This document shows positions 1 through 9,153 of a DNA stretch of 22,160 bases, one piece after another. The stretch is from assembly GCA_964424635.1 (NCBI GenBank), contig CAYRJC010000009.1, forward strand, positions 1 through 22,160, written 5' to 3'. Numbering within the stretch: the stretch's first letter is position 1; the number at the start of each line of letters is the position of its first letter. The notes under the pieces were generated by a model. The model did not search any database. It was given only the letters and a program-made list of their open reading frames with translations, and was not told where the DNA came from. Both the position numbers and the translations under genes were made by a program. Origin of the DNA: UBA920 sp964424635. GTDB taxonomy: Bacteria > Patescibacteriota > Doudnabacteria > UBA920.

Positions 1-1197
1 AGGGTTTTATTGCGTTTCGATTTCAATGAAGAAATAAATTCTAATGGAAAATTATTAGATAGTTTTAGAATCCAAGCAGCAATACCAACTATAAAAATTT
101 TACTTAAAGCAGGTTCAAAAATTATTATTGCTTCTCATTTGGGTCGTCCAGATGGAGAATGGAAAAGCGAATTGTCATTAAAGCTTGTAGCCGAATCTCT
201 ATCCGAATATTTGAAATATAAATTTGTTGTAGCAAAAGATGATCAGCTGCCAACTTATTCAATTCCCCATGTTGTATTACTAGATAAAAAAATAACCGAT
301 AAAGATTTTCAAAAATTATTAGAACAGCAGTCTAGGCAAGATATTGTTATGCTAGAGAACATTCGTTTTTATGAAGGCGAAGATAGTAATTCTGATAAGT
401 TTTCTAAACAACTTTCTAAGGTAGCAGATTTTTATGTTAATGATGCTTTTAGTGTTTCTCACCGTTCTGTAAGTTCGATAGTAGGAGTGACTAAAAATTT
501 ACCTAGTAGTGCTGGTCCATTGTTGGAAAAAGAAATTAAAGCATTAGATTATATTTTGGGTGGTAAAATTCGCAAACCTTTTGTGTTGCTAATGGGAGGG
601 ATCAAAATTACTGATAAGGCACAAACTCTAATTAATTTGGGTAAACGCGCTGATCATATTTTGTTAGGTGGGGGATTGGCTAATTTATTTTTGTCTGCTC
701 AGGGTTATGATATCGGCAAGCATGATATTGATAAAAAAAGTTTGTCTTTAGCAAAAGAACTATTATTAAACTTTAAACCAAAAGTAGTTTTACCTACTGA
801 TGTAACTGTACTTTCTTTGAAGTCAAAAAATAATACCCGGGTGCAATCCAAGAAGTTAACCGAAATAATTTCCACTGATCAGATTTTCGATATAGGACCT
901 CAAACGATTTTGGCTTATAGTAAAATTTTGAAAACTGCTGGGACAATTTGTTGGAATGGACCATTAGGTTATTTTGAAAAAAAATCCTTTCGGGCTGGAA
1001 CGATGGCTATTGCAAAAGTTATTGGTGGAGTAGGGAAGCGTAAAGCTTACGTTATTGCCGGGGGCGGAGAAACAGTAGCGGCTATAAGACTTGCGGGACA
1101 GTTAGAACATTTTGACCATGTTTCAACCGGTGGTGGTGCAATGCTTGAATATTTGGCTGGGGATAAATTACCAGGTATAGAGGCTTTAAAAAAATGA
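1..1197 (+). CDS. pgk: Phosphoglycerate kinase, 5' end cut off by the window
   Basis: Catalyses the ATP-forming transfer from 1,3-bisphosphoglycerate to ADP in glycolysis (cytosol). The frame is open to base 1 and reads RVLLRFDFNE before the TTG at 10, matching the family's RVLVRVDFN start, so the TTG is internal and about 10-20 N-terminal residues are missing. 398 residues are visible. Landmarks are the substrate loop SHLGRPDG, ENIRFYEGE, LMGGIKITDK (the usual GGAKVSDK region), the nucleotide motif GGGETVAAI and the C-terminal STGGGAMLEYLAG with LPGIEAL. Its TGA overlaps the eno ATG (ATGA at 1194-1197), so the two genes are translationally coupled. Family assignment is certain; the true start is outside the window. 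Confidence 0.97.
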   Translation, partial: RVLLRFDFNEEINSNGKLLDSFRIQAAIPTIKILLKAGSKIIIASHLGRPDGEWKSELSLKLVAESLSEYLKYKFVVAKDDQLPTYSIPHVVLLDKKITDKDFQKLLEQQSRQDIVMLENIRFYEGEDSNSDKFSKQLSKVADFYVNDAFSVSHRSVSSIVGVTKNLPSSAGPLLEKEIKALDYILGGKIRKPFVLLMGGIKITDKAQTLINLGKRADHILLGGGLANLFLSAQGYDIGKHDIDKKSLSLAKELLLNFKPKVVLPTDVTVLSLKSKNNTRVQSKKLTEIISTDQIFDIGPQTILAYSKILKTAGTICWNGPLGYFEKKSFRAGTMAIAKVIGGVGKRKAYVIAGGGETVAAIRLAGQLEHFDHVSTGGGAMLEYLAGDKLPGIEALKK

Positions 1198-2459
1198 AAT
1201 TCAATAATACTCACAAAATAACCAAAATAACTGCTAGACAAATTTTTGATAGCCGCGGTAATCCCACTATTGAAGTTGCTGTGTATTCTGGAAATATATT
1301 TGCCGTTGCTTCTGTTCCTAGCGGGGCTTCTACGGGAAGCCATGAAGCCAAGGAATTGCGTGATGGTGGTAATGCATGGCGCGGACTGGGAGTTAAGAAA
1401 GCTTGCAATAATATAGAGAAAATAATTGCTCCGCTTCTTAAAAATATTTCGGTATTTAACCAAGAAGAGGTAGATCGGCTTATGATTGTTAAGGATGGAA
1501 CAGTGGATAAGTCTAGGTTGGGAGCAAATGCAATTTTAGGAGTATCATTGGCTACTGCGCGCTTGGCTAGTCAGCTAAAGAATCAATCATTATATGTCTA
1601 TCTAGCCAAGACCTATGGATTTAAAAAACCTTCTAGTTTACCGACTCCTTTATTAAATGTTTTGAATGGGGGATTACATGCGGATTCTGGGACAGATGTA
1701 CAAGAATTTTTCTTTATTCCCAAAAAAGGAAAATTTGCTAATAAGTTGGAAATAGGAAGTCAGGCCATCCATGCTTTAAAAGATTTAATTATAAAAAAGA
1801 AATTATCAACAGGGTTGGGTGATGAAGGAGGTTTTGCTCCAAAAATTAATTCTAACGAAAAAGCTTTGCGATTAATGTTAGCAGCAGTACATAAAGTTAA
1901 GCTTTCGTTGGGTAAAGATATTACTTTAGGAATCGACGCTGCGGCTAGCGAGTTTTTTGATACTGAACGAGGGGTTTATAATTTTAGATCTGATAATAAA
2001 CATTATAAACCAAGCAGTGTTTATAAGCTCTATGCCGGTTGGATCAAACGGTTTGGTTTAGAAGTTATAGAAGATGGGTGCAGTGAGGATGATTTTGTTG
2101 GATGGCAAAAATTAACTACTACTTTGGGTGCTTCCGTCTCTCTGGTGGGAGATGATTTGTTTGTTACTAATTCAGCCCGGCTACAATCAGGAATCATTGC
2201 TGGGATTGCTAATAGCGTTTTAATTAAACCTAATCAGATTGGCACTCTTTCAGAAACTATAAAAACAATTAAGTTAGCAAAAAAGTTTAATTATAAAGTT
2301 ATAATTTCCCATCGTAGCGGTGAAACCAATGATGATTTTATCGGTGACTTAGCGGTAGCAGTGGGGGCTGATTTTATTAAGGCAGGAAGCTTAGCTCGCG
2401 GAGAACGTTTGTCAAAGTATAATCGACTGTTAAAAATAGCTGAAGAATTAAATCAATAA
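1194..2459 (+). CDS. eno: Enolase
   Basis: Converts 2-phosphoglycerate to phosphoenolpyruvate; cytosolic Mg-dependent enzyme. The 421-residue length is usual for bacterial enolase. Seen: N-terminal ARQIFDSRGNPT, the mobile loop PSGASTG (residues 42-48), HADSGTDVQEF near 162-172, the acid E211 in GDEGGFAP, Mg ligands D248, E293 (IEDGCSEDD) and D320, the base K345 in LIKPNQIGT, SHRSGET from 372 and K396 in FIKAGS. All expected catalytic residues are present. The start is fixed by the ATGA overlap with pgk. It lies between pgk and gpmI, giving three consecutive lower-glycolysis steps in one strand-consistent block. A 17-bp AT palindrome (2452-2468) overlaps the stop codon. Confidence 0.98.
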   Translation: MKFNNTHKITKITARQIFDSRGNPTIEVAVYSGNIFAVASVPSGASTGSHEAKELRDGGNAWRGLGVKKACNNIEKIIAPLLKNISVFNQEEVDRLMIVKDGTVDKSRLGANAILGVSLATARLASQLKNQSLYVYLAKTYGFKKPSSLPTPLLNVLNGGLHADSGTDVQEFFFIPKKGKFANKLEIGSQAIHALKDLIIKKKLSTGLGDEGGFAPKINSNEKALRLMLAAVHKVKLSLGKDITLGIDAAASEFFDTERGVYNFRSDNKHYKPSSVYKLYAGWIKRFGLEVIEDGCSEDDFVGWQKLTTTLGASVSLVGDDLFVTNSARLQSGIIAGIANSVLIKPNQIGTLSETIKTIKLAKKFNYKVIISHRSGETNDDFIGDLAVAVGADFIKAGSLARGERLSKYNRLLKIAEELNQ

Positions 2460-2503
2460 TTTATTGATGTTGATAGAGTTTCTAGATTTCAAAAACAATA
2501 ATT

Positions 2504-4123
2504 ATGCCGCGAATTTATAAAAAAATTGTTTTAGTAGTGTTAGATGGTTTTGGTGTGGCTACTTATAGTCACGGCAATGCTATTGCTTTGGCAAATCCAG
2601 AAGCGTTGAATGATATGATTTCTCATTATCCTTCATTAACTCTTTTAGCTTCCGGACCAGTTGTGGGTTTGCCTTGGGGTGAAGTAGGGAATTCCGAAGT
2701 TGGACATTTGAATATGGGTGCTGGGCGGGTAGTGGGTCAGGATTTACCACGTATAAATCAAGCAATTTCTAATCATTCTTTTTTAACAAATCCAGTTTTT
2801 TTGGAAGCGATTGAACACGCAAAAAAGAATAATTCCAAATTACATTTAATTGGTTTAGTGAGTGATGGTGGTGTGCATAGTAGTGTTGAGCATTTGTATG
2901 CATTACTTGGTATTGCAGCTGAACAGCAATTTAAAGAAGTTTATATTCATATGATTACTGATGGTCGAGATACTGGACCTAAAGTTGCGCTAGATAATGT
3001 CACTAAGCTAAAAGATAATATAAATAAAATTGGAGCGGGGAAAATAGCCACCATTACAGGACGTTTTTATGCGATGGATCGCGGTAATCATTGGAATCAA
3101 ACCGAAGCTACTTACAAAGCTATGGTAAAGGGTGCTGGCAGTGCTGCTGATTCACCTGAAGATGCTTTGCTGAATAATTATAATCAGAATGTTTTTGACG
3201 AGATGATTCCGCCAACAGTAATTGTGTCTAGGGGTGATGATGGGAGTATAAAGCCAACAGCTGTTGTTGCTGATAACGATGCTGTAATATTTTTCAACTT
3301 CCGTTCCGATAGAGCTCTTCAGCTTACCAAAGCTTTTGTGTTGCCATCAGAGATGGAAATTGAAAATAAACATCCAGCATTACAAAATTTATATTTTGCA
3401 ACTATGACAGAATATTTTGCTAATTTGCCCGTTCATGTTGCATTTGCTCAGCAAAATTTGAAGAATAATTTAGCTGAGGTTTTATCAAAAAATAATATAC
3501 GACAATACCATATATCAGAAAGTGAGAAGTTTGCCCATGTGACTTCATTTTTTAACGGGGGAGTTAGTAAGGAATTTGCTGGAGAAGAGCGAACAATAGT
3601 ACAAAGTCCTGTTAATGATAAAAATTATGTAGATCATCCTCAAATGTCCGGAATAGAACTGGCTGATAAGCTTGTTAATAAGATTTTAGAAGAAGACTTT
3701 CAATTTTATTTAGCCAACTTTGCTAATGGTGATATGGTAGGGCACACTGGCAATCTTAATGCTGGCATCAAGGCTGTCCAGTATTTAGATCGTTTTTTGG
3801 AACAAATTAGAAAAGCAGTTATGAGTGTTGATGGGTTGTTAATTATCAGTGCTGATCATGGAAATATCGAAGAAATGATCGATAGAAAAACTGGTGATAT
3901 TAACACTGAACATAGTACTAGTCCAGTTCCCTTTATCGCAGTTGCTAAAGACTTGGCATTTAGTATTCCTAAAAATCGAAATTACTTATCTCTGTCTAGC
4001 ATGATGCCTTCAGGTGTTGTTTCGGATATTGCGCCAACTATTTTACAATTTTTTGGATTACCAAGGCCGCAAGAAATGAACGCAGTCAGTTTGGGGGATC
4101 AAATCGAAGCTCAATTAAAATAA
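2504..4123 (+). CDS. gpmI: 2,3-bisphosphoglycerate-independent phosphoglycerate mutase
   Basis: Interconverts 3- and 2-phosphoglycerate through a phosphoserine intermediate; a Mn-dependent member of the alkaline phosphatase superfamily. The 539 residues are near the usual 510-550. Visible: metal ligand D14 in VVLDGFG, the catalytic serine S64 in GNSEVGHLNMG, HSSVEHLYAL, the TDGRDTGP motif, NFRSDRALQLTK, NFANGDMVGHTGN and the metal site SADHGNIEEM, followed by EHSTSPVPF. The ATG at 2504 is 44 bases after eno and has no Shine-Dalgarno. Together with pgk and eno it supplies 1,3-BPG to PEP; 2-PG made here feeds eno. It ends in TAA, followed by only a weak inverted repeat before recJ. Confidence 0.97.
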   Translation: MPRIYKKIVLVVLDGFGVATYSHGNAIALANPEALNDMISHYPSLTLLASGPVVGLPWGEVGNSEVGHLNMGAGRVVGQDLPRINQAISNHSFLTNPVFLEAIEHAKKNNSKLHLIGLVSDGGVHSSVEHLYALLGIAAEQQFKEVYIHMITDGRDTGPKVALDNVTKLKDNINKIGAGKIATITGRFYAMDRGNHWNQTEATYKAMVKGAGSAADSPEDALLNNYNQNVFDEMIPPTVIVSRGDDGSIKPTAVVADNDAVIFFNFRSDRALQLTKAFVLPSEMEIENKHPALQNLYFATMTEYFANLPVHVAFAQQNLKNNLAEVLSKNNIRQYHISESEKFAHVTSFFNGGVSKEFAGEERTIVQSPVNDKNYVDHPQMSGIELADKLVNKILEEDFQFYLANFANGDMVGHTGNLNAGIKAVQYLDRFLEQIRKAVMSVDGLLIISADHGNIEEMIDRKTGDINTEHSTSPVPFIAVAKDLAFSIPKNRNYLSLSSMMPSGVVSDIAPTILQFFGLPRPQEMNAVSLGDQIEAQLK

Positions 4124-4143
4124 AAAAACCTTTAGTGGTTTTA
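4124..4143 (+). terminator. Weak inverted repeat after gpmI
   Basis: AAAACC and GGTTTT flank a 6-base TTTAGT spacer just after the gpmI stop. The stem is short and no clean T-tract follows, so it could at most be a weak terminator between the glycolysis block and recJ. Confidence 0.25.
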
Positions 4144-4157
4144 GTCAGCGAGGTTGT

Positions 4158-4171
4158 GTTATGATTGATAT
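4158..4171 (+). promoter_or_regulatory. Candidate extended -10 promoter, leaderless recJ
   Basis: TGTTATGAT places a TGn extension and the hexamer TATGAT (4160-4165) only six bases before the recJ ATG at 4172, so transcription would start at or next to the start codon. No convincing -35 and no Shine-Dalgarno are present. The call rests on pattern only. Confidence 0.4.
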
Positions 4172-6023
4172 ATGTCAAAGCTTCACTGGCAATTAAAAGA
4201 ATCAGTACCTAATGAAATTTTGGAACAATTTCCCGAAATTTCTACTTTGCAAGTCCAATTACTTTATAATTTAGGATTATCAGACCCAGATCGAGTAGAT
4301 TGGTTTTTAAAGCCTGATTATCATAATTTATATGACCCTTTTTTGTTTACCCAAATGCNNNNNNNNNNATCGAACTTGGGAAGCTATTGAAAAAGGCCAG
4401 AAAATTTTGATTTATGGAGATTATGATGCAGATGCAGTTACTGCTAATGCGGTTTTGCAGCATACTTTTAGATATTTGGGTGTTGAGGTTGAAAGTTATA
4501 TACCTGATCGTTTTTCTGAAGGGTATGGTTTGAATGTTGAAGCTTTTCAGAAAATCAAAGATATGGGTATTGATGTTGTTATTACTGTAGATTGTGGTAC
4601 TAATTCTGTAGAAGAAGCTAAATTTTGTAAAGCAAACGGAATAGATTTGATCATTACTGATCATCACGAAATTACTGGTGATATCCCTGATAGTTTTGCA
4701 TTGGTAAATCCAAAAAATCCAACAGAAGTTTATCCAGATAAGCAAGTTACAGGAGTTGGTGTAGCGTATAAGTTTGCCAAAGCTTTGCTTTCTAATCATG
4801 AAAAAGTTATTGCCGTAAAGAAAATTGAACCAGATCAACATAACCCAGAATGGGATAAATGGTTGCTAGATTTAGTGGCTATTGGCACTGTTGCAGATTG
4901 CCACTCTTTATTGGGTGAAAATAGAATCTTGGTAAAGTTTGGTTTGAAAGTTTTACAAAAGACTCGATGGTTGGGACTACGTTTATTAATAGAAAATTCT
5001 GGCTTAGATTTTCGAAAGAAAACTCCTGATTCGGTAACTATTGGATTTAATATAGCTCCTAGAATAAATGCAGCTGGTCGTTTAGAACACGCTGACATTG
5101 CCCTTAAGCTTCTTACCACTAAGGATTATGGTGATGGGATAGATTTGGCTAATCGAATTGAGGAAATTAATCGCCGCCGCCAGGATATTACTGCACGTAT
5201 TGTTTCGGAAGCTAAAGAAAAAGCAGAAAGTATTTCTGATCGAAAATTTTTAGTTCTTTCTGATGAGTCTTGGCCTAAGGGGGTTGTTGGTATAGTGGCT
5301 GGTAAACTCGCTGATCATTATAAAAAACCTGTAATAGTTATGCAGCGGGATCAAACTGAGTCTACGGGTTCTGCTAGAACAGCTCGAGGGTTTGATGTAG
5401 TGTCTGCGTTAATTGCTTGCCGCGATAAAATTAAAAGATTTGGTGGGCATAAAGAAGCAGCGGGATTGACTGTTCTTAATGATAATATGGATGAGTTTTA
5501 TTTTGAATTACTCAAGTATACTGACGCACATTGGCCAGAAGAATTACCTCCAGCAATCTTAGAGATTGATGCTGAGTTATCAGAGTCTGATTTGTCGTTC
5601 GAAAGATTTGCAGAAGTAGAGGCATTAGAGCCTTATGGTGCCGGTAATCCAAAACCAAAATTTTTACTGAGTGATTGTACTATAATTTCTTACCGCTTAG
5701 TCGGAGCTAGTAGTCAGCATTTGCAAGTTCAGGTTTTATGTGGAGAAACTTTACTGGATTGTATTGGTTTTAGCATGGCTTATAAAGCAAATGGGTTTGA
5801 ATCAGGGAAAACAATCTCTATAGCCGGGGAGTTGATAGTAGATAGTTGGAACGGAACAAAAAAATTGAAAATGCGATTAATAGATGTCAAAATAATAGAA
5901 GATCAGCCCGAAGAAATTATAGACATAGACATAGAAAATAGATTAAATAATAATATAATAGATGAATCAACCTCTAATCAAAACGAATCCGTCGAATCCA
6001 ATCCGCAAGAAATTATGGCTTAG
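4172..6023 (+). CDS. recJ: Single-stranded-DNA-specific exonuclease RecJ, with an assembly gap
   Basis: A 5'-3' ssDNA exonuclease of the DHH superfamily, used in recombinational and mismatch repair. The N-terminal piece (4172-4358, reading from MSKLHWQLKE to DPFLFTQM) and the remainder (from RTWEAIEKGQ) are in different frames on either side of ten Ns (4359-4368), but both match the family and join at the expected place. Motifs: GDYDADA (codons from 4416), VITVDCGTNS, the signature TDHHE, GRLEHADIAL, then DHHA1-type GGHKEAAGL and a C-terminal OB-like region ending in an acidic, Asn-rich tail. With a gap that is a multiple of three the protein is about 616-617 residues. The 3' end overlaps rnhA by 62 bases. 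The break is best read as a scaffold gap, not a pseudogene. Confidence 0.93.
4359..4368. other. Assembly gap (10 N) inside recJ
   Basis: A run of ten unknown bases. Frame continuity of RecJ on both sides requires the real gap to be a multiple of three, so ten is a placeholder. The usual family spacing between the Met and the Arg-hydrophobic pair (about five residues) would fit 12 missing bases. Confidence 0.95.
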
Positions 6024-6414
6024 CACTGATGGTGGCGCCAGGGGTAATCCAGGACCAGCAGGATTGGGTTTGGTTATTAAAGATGAAAACGGTAATCTGC
6101 TTTTGGAGCATGGACAGTATTTAGGGGAGACTACAAATAATGTTGCTGAATATTCGGCTTTAATAGAGGCTTTAAAATTAGCTCAGGGGATGAGTGCTAC
6201 AGAAGTTGATATTTCTATGGATTCTGAATTGATAGTTAAGCAAATGCTTGGAGAGTATAAAATAAAACAACCTCACTTGCAGCAGTTAGCTAGTCAGGTT
6301 AAGGTTTTATTAAGGGGCTTTGATGCTTATCAGTTCAAGCATATTTTGAGAGAATATAATAAAGAAGCTGATAGAATGGTTAATAAAGCAATTGATGAGG
6401 CTCTCGGGTTATAG
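5962..6414 (+). CDS. rnhA: Ribonuclease HI family protein
   Basis: Cleaves the RNA strand of RNA-DNA hybrids. The 150 residues carry the complete RNase H fold signature: D23 in STDGGARGNPGPAG, E63 in NNVAEYSALIEAL, D87 in MDSELIVKQM and D137 in YNKEADRMVNKA, the four metal-binding acids. It resembles the short RNase HI forms that lack the basic handle. The ATG at 5962 is the only usable start in frame before the conserved core, so the gene begins 62 bases inside recJ. This gives a long overlap and about 16 extra N-terminal residues. Coupling to RecJ makes sense as nucleic-acid processing, but a joint role is inference. Its stop is one base from the stop of the convergent PEGA gene. Confidence 0.92.
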   Translation: MNQPLIKTNPSNPIRKKLWLSTDGGARGNPGPAGLGLVIKDENGNLLLEHGQYLGETTNNVAEYSALIEALKLAQGMSATEVDISMDSELIVKQMLGEYKIKQPHLQQLASQVKVLLRGFDAYQFKHILREYNKEADRMVNKAIDEALGL

Positions 6415-6415
6415 G

Positions 6416-7711
6416 TTAATTAATGATTATAGAATATAATCTACGATCAGCTAGTATTACTAGCTGTTTTTCGTCTGCACTAACAGTCATTACTGCTACA
6501 GGATTTGTATTGAAGAGCAAATATTGATTTTGTCCATTGCGGTTGTCTATTTCTATAGCAGATAATCCGTTATCGTTAGCAATAAAACCATATCCTAATT
6601 CTGGTATTACCAAAGCTTGTGTAGTAGTGGTGGTTTGTCGATTAAATAGTTCTGCAGTGCTTGAGCTAAAATTATAAAAGTATATTTCCGTAGGAGTCTT
6701 GAAAGTTAATTGTTGTCTCTCTGTATTAAAATTAATTAACTCAACTTGATTGCTAATTAATTCTGGCTTGTTATTTATTCTGTATAGTGATCGATCAATT
6801 TTTAAAAATAATTCTTTATGATCAGTTATATATAGTTTAGTTACTTGACCATCAGGAATTGCTGCAGAGTACAAAATATTTTGTTTAGATGCAGTATCGT
6901 TACTCCATAAATAAGTTTCTAAACTATTTTGAGTAGAATTTGCTGTGTAAATTAGATCTCCGTTTATAGTGAAAGCTCTGATGTTATTTAGAATTGTTTT
7001 TGGAGAAGATTGAGTTTTTAGATCATAAGATATTAGACTGTTTCCTTTTTGAGCTAATAATGTATTTGTAGAAACCATTTCTATGTTTTCACTGCCGTTA
7101 AGTGCTTGTGGAAGGGTGGTTAGCGTAAGGTTTTTTGTATCCAAAGTCATTAACTTGTTGTCTTCGGTTTTGGCTATAACTAGTTGATTGTTTTTAGTTG
7201 GTATTAATTCTGAAATAGCCACAGATGCCTGAGCAGTCTTGGTTATTTTATTTTGCTCTAAGTCATAAATATTAATAACTTTGTCAGTATTAATAAATAA
7301 AATCTCACTACCTATTGTTATGCTAGTTTTTACTTCTTGATCTGTTAGTTGGGTCGCAACCTTATTTGGTAATAATTTTATAGTGTCATCTAATGTTCCT
7401 GCGTAAGTAACTTTCCCTGCTTCAATAAATAATCTTTTACGCCATGAATGATAACCATCTTTTTTTATTTCTATGTCATAAGTACCTTGTTTTATAAATC
7501 GGATGGTAGTCGGACTGTTGTCAAAAGTTTTTCCATCTAAGTATACTTTAGCTCCACTTGGGTTTGTCTGTACGTCCAAAATTCCTGTGCCCGCGGGGTT
7601 GTCATTAAAGCTTAAGCCTTTACCGCTGACATACAAAACAATCAAAGGCGCTAAAGCCAAAAAGATTATAAAGATGAATAATAATATTAAGTAGCGAGTA
7701 GTTTTGTCCAT
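6416..7711 (-). CDS. Membrane-anchored PEGA-domain protein with propeller-like C-terminus
   Basis: 431 residues. Residues about 8-30 form one strongly hydrophobic helix (LILLFIFIIFLALAPLIVLY) after a short charged N-terminus, typical of a signal anchor with the rest outside the cytoplasm. Residues about 43-105 are a PEGA domain: GILDVQTNPSGAKVYLDGK, the IKKDGYHSW core and FIEAGKVT. The remaining roughly 300 residues are beta-rich short repeats (for example LMTLDTKNLTLTTLP and NIYDLEQNKITKTAQ) that look like a degenerate beta-propeller; no catalytic motif is seen. PEGA domains are linked to surface or cell-wall proteins. It is divergent from murA, which suggests an envelope role, though the exact function is unknown. 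The tail abuts rnhA with one base between the stops and no obvious terminator. Confidence 0.8.
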   Translation of the reverse strand: MDKTTRYLILLFIFIIFLALAPLIVLYVSGKGLSFNDNPAGTGILDVQTNPSGAKVYLDGKTFDNSPTTIRFIKQGTYDIEIKKDGYHSWRKRLFIEAGKVTYAGTLDDTIKLLPNKVATQLTDQEVKTSITIGSEILFINTDKVINIYDLEQNKITKTAQASVAISELIPTKNNQLVIAKTEDNKLMTLDTKNLTLTTLPQALNGSENIEMVSTNTLLAQKGNSLISYDLKTQSSPKTILNNIRAFTINGDLIYTANSTQNSLETYLWSNDTASKQNILYSAAIPDGQVTKLYITDHKELFLKIDRSLYRINNKPELISNQVELINFNTERQQLTFKTPTEIYFYNFSSSTAELFNRQTTTTTQALVIPELGYGFIANDNGLSAIEIDNRNGQNQYLLFNTNPVAVMTVSADEKQLVILADRRLYSIIIN

Positions 7712-7721
7712 TTGTGAGTTA

Positions 7722-7730
7722 ATTGTACCA
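7722..7730 (-). promoter_or_regulatory. Candidate extended -10 promoter for the PEGA gene
   Basis: On the minus strand the motif TGGTACAAT ends ten bases before the ATG at 7711, so the transcript would have a leader of only a few bases. No Shine-Dalgarno is present. It sits back to back with the murA promoter in the 70-bp divergent spacer. Confidence 0.45.
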
Positions 7731-7742
7731 AATTTTAATCAA

Positions 7743-7776
7743 TTGATGAATTGAGTTTTTATAGCTAAAATATAAG
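7743..7776 (+). promoter_or_regulatory. Candidate murA promoter(s), near-leaderless
   Basis: TTGATG (7743-7748) is followed after 17 bases by TAAAAT (7766-7771), and an overlapping TATAAG (7771-7776) ends five bases before the murA ATG. Either hexamer predicts a transcript with almost no 5' leader, and no Shine-Dalgarno is visible. Confidence 0.45.
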
Positions 7777-7781
7777 GTACT

Positions 7782-9086
7782 ATGTCTAATCATGACTCTA
7801 ACAATCGATCTTCTTCTAATGATAAGTTTGTCATTAAAGGACAGACCCCTTTGCGTGGTGAAATTCCTGTAAAAGGTGCCAAAAATGCTGCTTTAAAAGC
7901 TTTGGCAGCGAGTTTAATTTTAGACCAACCATCTCGAATTTTAAATGTACCTGAAATTGAAGATATTAGTAGGTTGGTGGAAATCATTGAAGATTTGGGC
8001 GTAGAAATTAGTAAAAATGGCTCAACATATGAAGTTAAAAATCCAAAGATTTTAAAAAATACTATTGCCCCGCACTTACATCAAAAAACACGTTCTTCTA
8101 TGATGCTGGCTGCACCGATTTTGTTACAACATGGCGAAGTAACTTTTGCTTATCCTGGGGGTTGTGTGATAGGGAATAGACCGATTGATTTTTTCTTACA
8201 AGGATTTAAGAAGTTTGGAATTGATGTTGAGGATCACGATGGTGGTTATACGCTCCGGGGAGGTAAGAATTTAAAACCTGCAAAAATTGTTTTCACTCGA
8301 ATCAGTGTTACAGGAACTGAGGCTATGATGATGCTCGCGTGTAAGGTAAAAGGAAGGAGTGAGATCATTAATGCTGCAATGGAACCAGAAGTTGTTTCGC
8401 TTGCAAATTTTTTGAATTCTTGTGGGGCAAAGATTTCAGGAATTGGTTCGCCTCATCTGATTATTGAAGGAGTAGAGACTTTAAGTGGTGGAGATTTTGA
8501 AACCATTCCAGATAGAATTGAGGCTGGCACTTTTGCTATTATGGCGGCTGCTACTAACTCGGAAATTAAGGTAACAGGAATTGTTCCAGAGCATTTGGAG
8601 GTTCTTTGGCAACTATTTGAACAAATTGGAGTAAGTTTTGAGTTAGGGGTAAATAGTGTTACCATTAAACCTACTTCGTTACCTTTGAAAGCGGTTCCAA
8701 AAGACATAATAACTCATGAATATCCTGGTTTTCCTACAGATTTGCAAGCTCCTATGACTGTTTTGATGACGCAAGTTAATGGCTCTTCTCTAATTTTCGA
8801 GACTATTTATGAAGGCCGATTGTTTTATGTGGATAAATTAAATTCAATGGGTGCCAAGATATTTATGGCTGATCCGCATCGAGTAATGGTAAATGGGCCA
8901 ACAAATTTGTTTGGTAAAAAAATTACTTCTCCAGATATTCGTGCCGGTATGGCTATGGTGATCGCAGGATTGATTGCAGATGGAGAAACTGAGATTGATA
9001 ATATTTATCAAATTGATCGGGGTTACGAAAGAATCGAAGAGCGCTTGAAAGCCATTAGTGCTGAGATTGAAAGAATTATAAATTAA
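7782..9086 (+). CDS. murA: UDP-N-acetylglucosamine 1-carboxyvinyltransferase MurA
   Basis: First committed step of peptidoglycan synthesis: transfers enolpyruvate from PEP to UDP-GlcNAc in the cytosol. 434 residues, with a Ser/Asn-rich N-terminal extension of about 15 residues. K34-N35 in VKGAKNAALKAL bind substrate. The PEP-reactive loop YPGGCVIGNRPIDFF keeps the catalytic cysteine (C128), so this is the fosfomycin-sensitive type by sequence rather than the Asp variant. The base region HEYPGFPTDLQAPM and the C-terminal IRAGMAMVIAGL are intact. The enolpyruvate donor PEP is the product of eno in this window. mreB follows 75 bases on, giving a wall-synthesis and shape pair. Confidence 0.97.
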   Translation: MSNHDSNNRSSSNDKFVIKGQTPLRGEIPVKGAKNAALKALAASLILDQPSRILNVPEIEDISRLVEIIEDLGVEISKNGSTYEVKNPKILKNTIAPHLHQKTRSSMMLAAPILLQHGEVTFAYPGGCVIGNRPIDFFLQGFKKFGIDVEDHDGGYTLRGGKNLKPAKIVFTRISVTGTEAMMMLACKVKGRSEIINAAMEPEVVSLANFLNSCGAKISGIGSPHLIIEGVETLSGGDFETIPDRIEAGTFAIMAAATNSEIKVTGIVPEHLEVLWQLFEQIGVSFELGVNSVTIKPTSLPLKAVPKDIITHEYPGFPTDLQAPMTVLMTQVNGSSLIFETIYEGRLFYVDKLNSMGAKIFMADPHRVMVNGPTNLFGKKITSPDIRAGMAMVIAGLIADGETEIDNIYQIDRGYERIEERLKAISAEIERIIN

Positions 9087-9115
9087 TCAAATACTAAAAC
9101 TGTAAAATCTTTCCA

Positions 9116-9138
9116 TTATACAATTAGTAATTGTATAA
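9116..9138. repeat. Perfect 23-bp palindrome upstream of mreB
   Basis: TTATACAATTA (9116-9126) and its exact reverse complement TAATTGTATAA (9128-9138) flank a single G. The arms are nearly pure A/T with no T-tract, so a terminator is unlikely. The symmetry and the location over the likely -35 region of mreB suggest an operator for a dimeric regulator. Confidence 0.6.
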
Positions 9139-9141
9139 AAC

Positions 9142-9153
9142 TAGTTATAACTA
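9142..9153. promoter_or_regulatory. Second palindrome with the likely mreB -10
   Basis: TAGTTATAACTA is a perfect 12-bp palindrome. It contains TATAAC (9146-9151), ten bases before the mreB ATG at 9162, so it is the likely -10 of a near-leaderless promoter and may also be part of an operator with the 23-bp palindrome just upstream. Confidence 0.45.

Noticed and set aside
10..12. TTG as the start of phosphoglycerate kinase
   Set aside because: Upstream codons to base 1 still match the family (RVLLRFDFN), so the gene begins before the window.
4347..4841. Minus-strand open frame across the recJ gap (164 codons)
   Set aside because: It runs antisense to conserved RecJ motifs and through the Ns; composition is typical of a reverse-frame artefact.
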